A DNA stretch of 64,000 bases from NCBI RefSeq assembly GCF_019049245.1, contig NZ_JAGMUK010000064.1, positions 124,001 to 188,000 on the forward strand, written 5' to 3'. This DNA comes from Streptomyces sp. AC555_RSS877. Lineage in GTDB: Bacteria; Actinomycetota; Actinomycetes; Streptomycetales; Streptomycetaceae. The notes below the pieces were generated by a model that did not search any database, was not told where the DNA came from, and saw only the letters and a list, made by a program, of their open reading frames with translations. The position numbers and the translations under genes are program-made. Below are positions 62,051-64,000 of this stretch, in pieces; positions within the stretch are counted from its first letter, which is position 1; each line of letters begins with the position of its first letter.

Positions 62051-62245
62051 CTAGAACTGGATCGAGTTGATGGTCTCCGCTATCGAGTTCAGGAACCGCT
62101 GGATGTCGTCGGCCATCCCGGTCGAGGCGAGGAAGAAGCCGAAGAGCACCGCGACGACGGCGGGGCCGGCCTTCAGCGAGCCTCCCCGGATCAACACCAC
62201 CAGGATGATCGCCAACAGCAGCACCACTGACAGAGAAATGGCCAC
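62051..62245 (-). CDS. Small membrane protein (64 aa), hypothetical
   Basis: VAISLSVVLLLAIILVVLIRGG is a hydrophobic N-terminal helix, then SLKAGPAVVAVLFGFFLAST is a second hydrophobic stretch, and GMADDIQRFLNSIAETINSIQF an amphipathic helix. So it is a hairpin-like membrane protein with a cytoplasmic or surface-lying tail. Similar 60-residue proteins occur near tig in other streptomycetes to my memory, often beside genes for DNA-transfer functions, but no role is known. Confidence 0.8.
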   Translation of the reverse strand: MAISLSVVLLLAIILVVLIRGGSLKAGPAVVAVLFGFFLASTGMADDIQRFLNSIAETINSIQF

Positions 62246-62606
62246 AACTGATCACACCCTTGGTCGGTCCGCTCTCCCGGCCCGGGGACGCGACCGTGCA
62301 CACCCCCGCCAGAACCATCGTGCCACCAATGAGGGCCGCATATGCGGCGCGTGACGGATCGTTGGCCAGTTCCATGCCCGGGGCCGCCCGCGGCCGGGTG
62401 TGCGGGCGGCCCTACTCGGCCCGCCCGCACAGTAATTCGACCGGACACCCACACAGGGAATTCAACGAGTTCGTTTCCGTGTCCACACAACGTGTTCGCA
62501 GTTAATTCGAATTGACGTCACAGGTGCGCCGACAGTCGCGCCAGACGGGTCGTCAAAGGCGTCTTATGCCCTGTTTAGTCGGGATGAATCGCGACAAGGA
62601 GGACCC
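62246..62606. other. Non-coding gap left of a small ORF
   Basis: No gene is supported. The stretch 62500-62515 is AT-rich around GTTAATTCGAATTGACG and includes a TTGACG that could be a -35 element, though no convincing -10 box follows at 16-18 bases. The left half is GC-rich with no clear repeats. Confidence 0.4.
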
Positions 62607-62711
62607 ATGTGGTGCAGGCGGTTGAAGCCCGGACAGTGTGTCGGCCATCACGTGAACGAGGGTGCCGACTTCCGTAAAACGGGGGTATCCGCAGCCATTA
62701 ACCAGGAATGA
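62607..62711 (+). CDS. Small ORF (34 aa) with strong ribosome-binding site
   Basis: ATG preceded by AAGGAGG at six bases, the best ribosome-binding site in this part of the window. The peptide begins MWCRRLKPGQCVGHH and ends AINQE; it has two cysteines and two adjacent histidines (C, C, HH), and no hydrophobic segment. A GGGTTTT-ACG-AAAACCC hairpin follows seven bases after the stop, and the acyltransferase starts 125 bases further. It could be a leader peptide that controls that gene, or a small Cys/His protein in its own right. No homologue is known to me. Confidence 0.5.
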   Translation: MWCRRLKPGQCVGHHVNEGADFRKTGVSAAINQE

Positions 62712-62717
62712 CGTCGA

Positions 62718-62734
62718 GGGTTTTACGAAAACCC
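62718..62734 (+). terminator. Hairpin after the small ORF
   Basis: GGGTTTT and AAAACCC with an ACG loop. It is a short AT-rich stem and could be an attenuator between the small ORF and the acyltransferase gene. Confidence 0.5.
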
Positions 62735-62835
62735 ACAGCCAAGGCTAGGGTGCCTCAGATGTTCCACGCCGCCTCGTCCCCCGCCAGCGCAGCGAGGTCC
62801 CCGATCGCCTCCCCCCGTTCCTGGTGGGAGGGTCT

Positions 62836-64000
62836 GTGACGAACTCGCTGCGACCGCACGGCCAGAACCGAGCGCCACTCCCCCCGGCACACTCGCCGAG
62901 GGACGGAGTGCCCAGCCCACGCTCGCCGCACCGCCCCGGAGCGGCCGCGGCCGACCGGCCCGCCCCCTCGGGCAACCACCCCGGCAAACAGCGCGACGCG
63001 TTCTTCGACAACGCCAAGTACCTGGCGATCGTGCTGGTGGCGATCGGCCACTCCTGGGAGCCGCTCAAGGGCGACAGCCGGATCCTGGAAGGCGCGTACA
63101 CGATGGTGTACGCCTTCCACATGCCGGCGTTCATCATCATCTCCGGCTTCTTCTCGCGCAGCTTCGACATGCGCGCAGACCGGCTGCAACGGCTGATCAC
63201 CGGCGTCGTCGTGCCGTACGTCGTCTTCGAGACCGCGTACACGCTCTTCAACCGCTACGTCGGCGGCTCGCCGGACCAGGCCATCAGCCTGCTGGATCCC
63301 TGGTACCTGACCTGGTTCCTGATCGCGTTGTTCGTCTGGCGGCTGACCACACCGATCTGGAAGCTGGTGCGGTGGCCGCTGCCGCTGGCGCTCGCCCTCG
63401 CCATGCTGGCGTCGGTCAGCCCGGAGATCGGTGACGACCTGGACCTTCAGCGGGTGCTGCAGTTCGCGCCGTTCTTCGTGCTCGGCCTGCTGATGAAGCC
63501 CGAGCACTTCCGGCTGGTGCGCCGGCGTTCGGTGCGGATCCTGTCGGTGCCGGTGTTCGCCGCCGCGCTGGCCGTCGCCTGGTGGTCGGTACCGCGCATG
63601 AACACCGGCTGGTTCTACCACCGTGACTCCGCGCAGGAGTTGGGCGCGCCGTGGTGGACCGGGCCGGTCATGGTCCTCGCCCTGTTCGGCTGTTCGCTGC
63701 TGCTGACGGCCTGCTTCTTCTCGTGGGTGCCGGGCCGGAGGATGTGGTTCACCTCGCTCGGCGCGGGCACGCTGTTCGGCTATCTGCTGCACGGCTTCCT
63801 GGTCAAGGCCGGCGACTACGCGGGCTGGTTCGAACACCCCTGGCTGCACCGGCCGCTCGGCCAGATCTTCGTGAGCGTCTGCGCGGGCGTCGCCGTCACC
63901 CTGCTGTGCACCGCGCCGGTGCGCCGCGTCTTCCGGTTCGCGATGGAGCCGAAGATGGAGTGGGCGTTCAAGCGGGATGCCACCGAGGCCGCCCGCGGCC
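62836..64000 (+). CDS. Acyltransferase family 3 membrane protein, N-terminal part
   Basis: Partial: 388 codons to the right edge. GTG start five bases after GGGAGGG. Residues 1-55 are Pro/Ser/His-rich and soluble. From FFDNAKYLAIVLVAIGHSWEPL the family signature appears (D-N-x-K near the first helix, GHS as in the catalytic histidine position), then YAFHMPAFIIISGFF and eight or so further helices (VVVPYVVFETAYTLF, YLTWFLIALFVWRL, TLFGYLLHGFLV). Close to fucose 4-O-acetylase and other acetyltransferases of this type, which acylate sugars of surface polymers using acyl-CoA. The sugar is unknown. Confidence 0.88.
   Translation, partial: MTNSLRPHGQNRAPLPPAHSPRDGVPSPRSPHRPGAAAADRPAPSGNHPGKQRDAFFDNAKYLAIVLVAIGHSWEPLKGDSRILEGAYTMVYAFHMPAFIIISGFFSRSFDMRADRLQRLITGVVVPYVVFETAYTLFNRYVGGSPDQAISLLDPWYLTWFLIALFVWRLTTPIWKLVRWPLPLALALAMLASVSPEIGDDLDLQRVLQFAPFFVLGLLMKPEHFRLVRRRSVRILSVPVFAAALAVAWWSVPRMNTGWFYHRDSAQELGAPWWTGPVMVLALFGCSLLLTACFFSWVPGRRMWFTSLGAGTLFGYLLHGFLVKAGDYAGWFEHPWLHRPLGQIFVSVCAGVAVTLLCTAPVRRVFRFAMEPKMEWAFKRDATEAARG

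Overview
The window is high-GC actinobacterial chromosome, almost certainly Streptomyces. The evidence is the very high GC content, the frequent GTG starts, start codons sitting 6-8 bases after a -10 box (the leaderless pattern), and a gene order I recognise from the conserved core of streptomycete chromosomes: pdtA/LCP - nadD - proA - proB - wall-polymer genes - obg-rpmA-rplU - rne - radical SAM genes - rodA-pbp2-mreD-mreC-mreB - ndk - folC - valS - clpX-clpP2-clpP1 - tig - tRNA genes. I saw no phage, insertion sequence, CRISPR array or rRNA. Both edges cut genes: an LCP transferase at the left and an acyltransferase at the right.

1-8.6 kb: an LCP (LytR-CpsA-Psr) wall-polymer transferase, nadD, two very small membrane proteins, an M48-type membrane metalloprotease, two related single-pass proteins sharing a cytoplasmic VVFDE(S/A)FVRAA motif, and proA/proB. 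A degenerate 21-bp tandem repeat lies directly behind proB. 8.8-31.6 kb: an accessory envelope region wrapped around the conserved obg-rpmA-rplU genes. It has a pyruvyltransferase, two paralogous membrane-anchored TagF-like polymerases, a family 2 glycosyltransferase, a TarI-TarJ fusion for CDP-ribitol, a frame-disrupted sulfotransferase-like gene, a Tat-exported PhoD phosphatase, a second, TarS-like glycosyltransferase, an RmlC-like epimerase, a methyltransferase, an FG-GAP lipoprotein and an overlapping rmlA-rmlB-rmlD operon. Read together these suggest a poly(ribitol phosphate)-type wall teichoic acid decorated with sugars (possibly rhamnose) and other groups. The LCP protein at the left edge is the obvious candidate to attach it to peptidoglycan.

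31.7-43.5 kb: a giant RNase E/G with basic repeats on both sides of its core, two radical-SAM-related genes (TIGR03936- and TIGR03960-like), a membrane protein built from tandem repeats with a recent 147-bp duplication, a TerD protein, a DUF899 protein and a CYTH-CHAD protein. 43.5-50 kb: the rodA-pbp2-mreD-mreC-mreB morphogenesis cluster, which in Streptomyces serves spore-wall synthesis. 50.2-61.5 kb: ndk, a DUF4233 protein, folC, valS, a Pro/Gln-rich membrane protein, clpX, clpP2, clpP1 (with a ClgR-type palindrome upstream) and tig. 61.6-64 kb: tRNA-Pro, tRNA-Gly, a 64-residue membrane protein, a previously easy-to-miss 34-codon ORF with a strong ribosome-binding site, and the acyltransferase.

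All assignments come from reading the sequence and from recalled family features; no search was run. The observations I rate most highly are the ribitol-teichoic-acid locus as a unit, the frame break in the sulfotransferase gene, the repeat architecture of RNase E/G and of the 427-residue membrane protein, the series of long-spacer inverted repeats between genes, and the small ORF plus hairpin before the acyltransferase.
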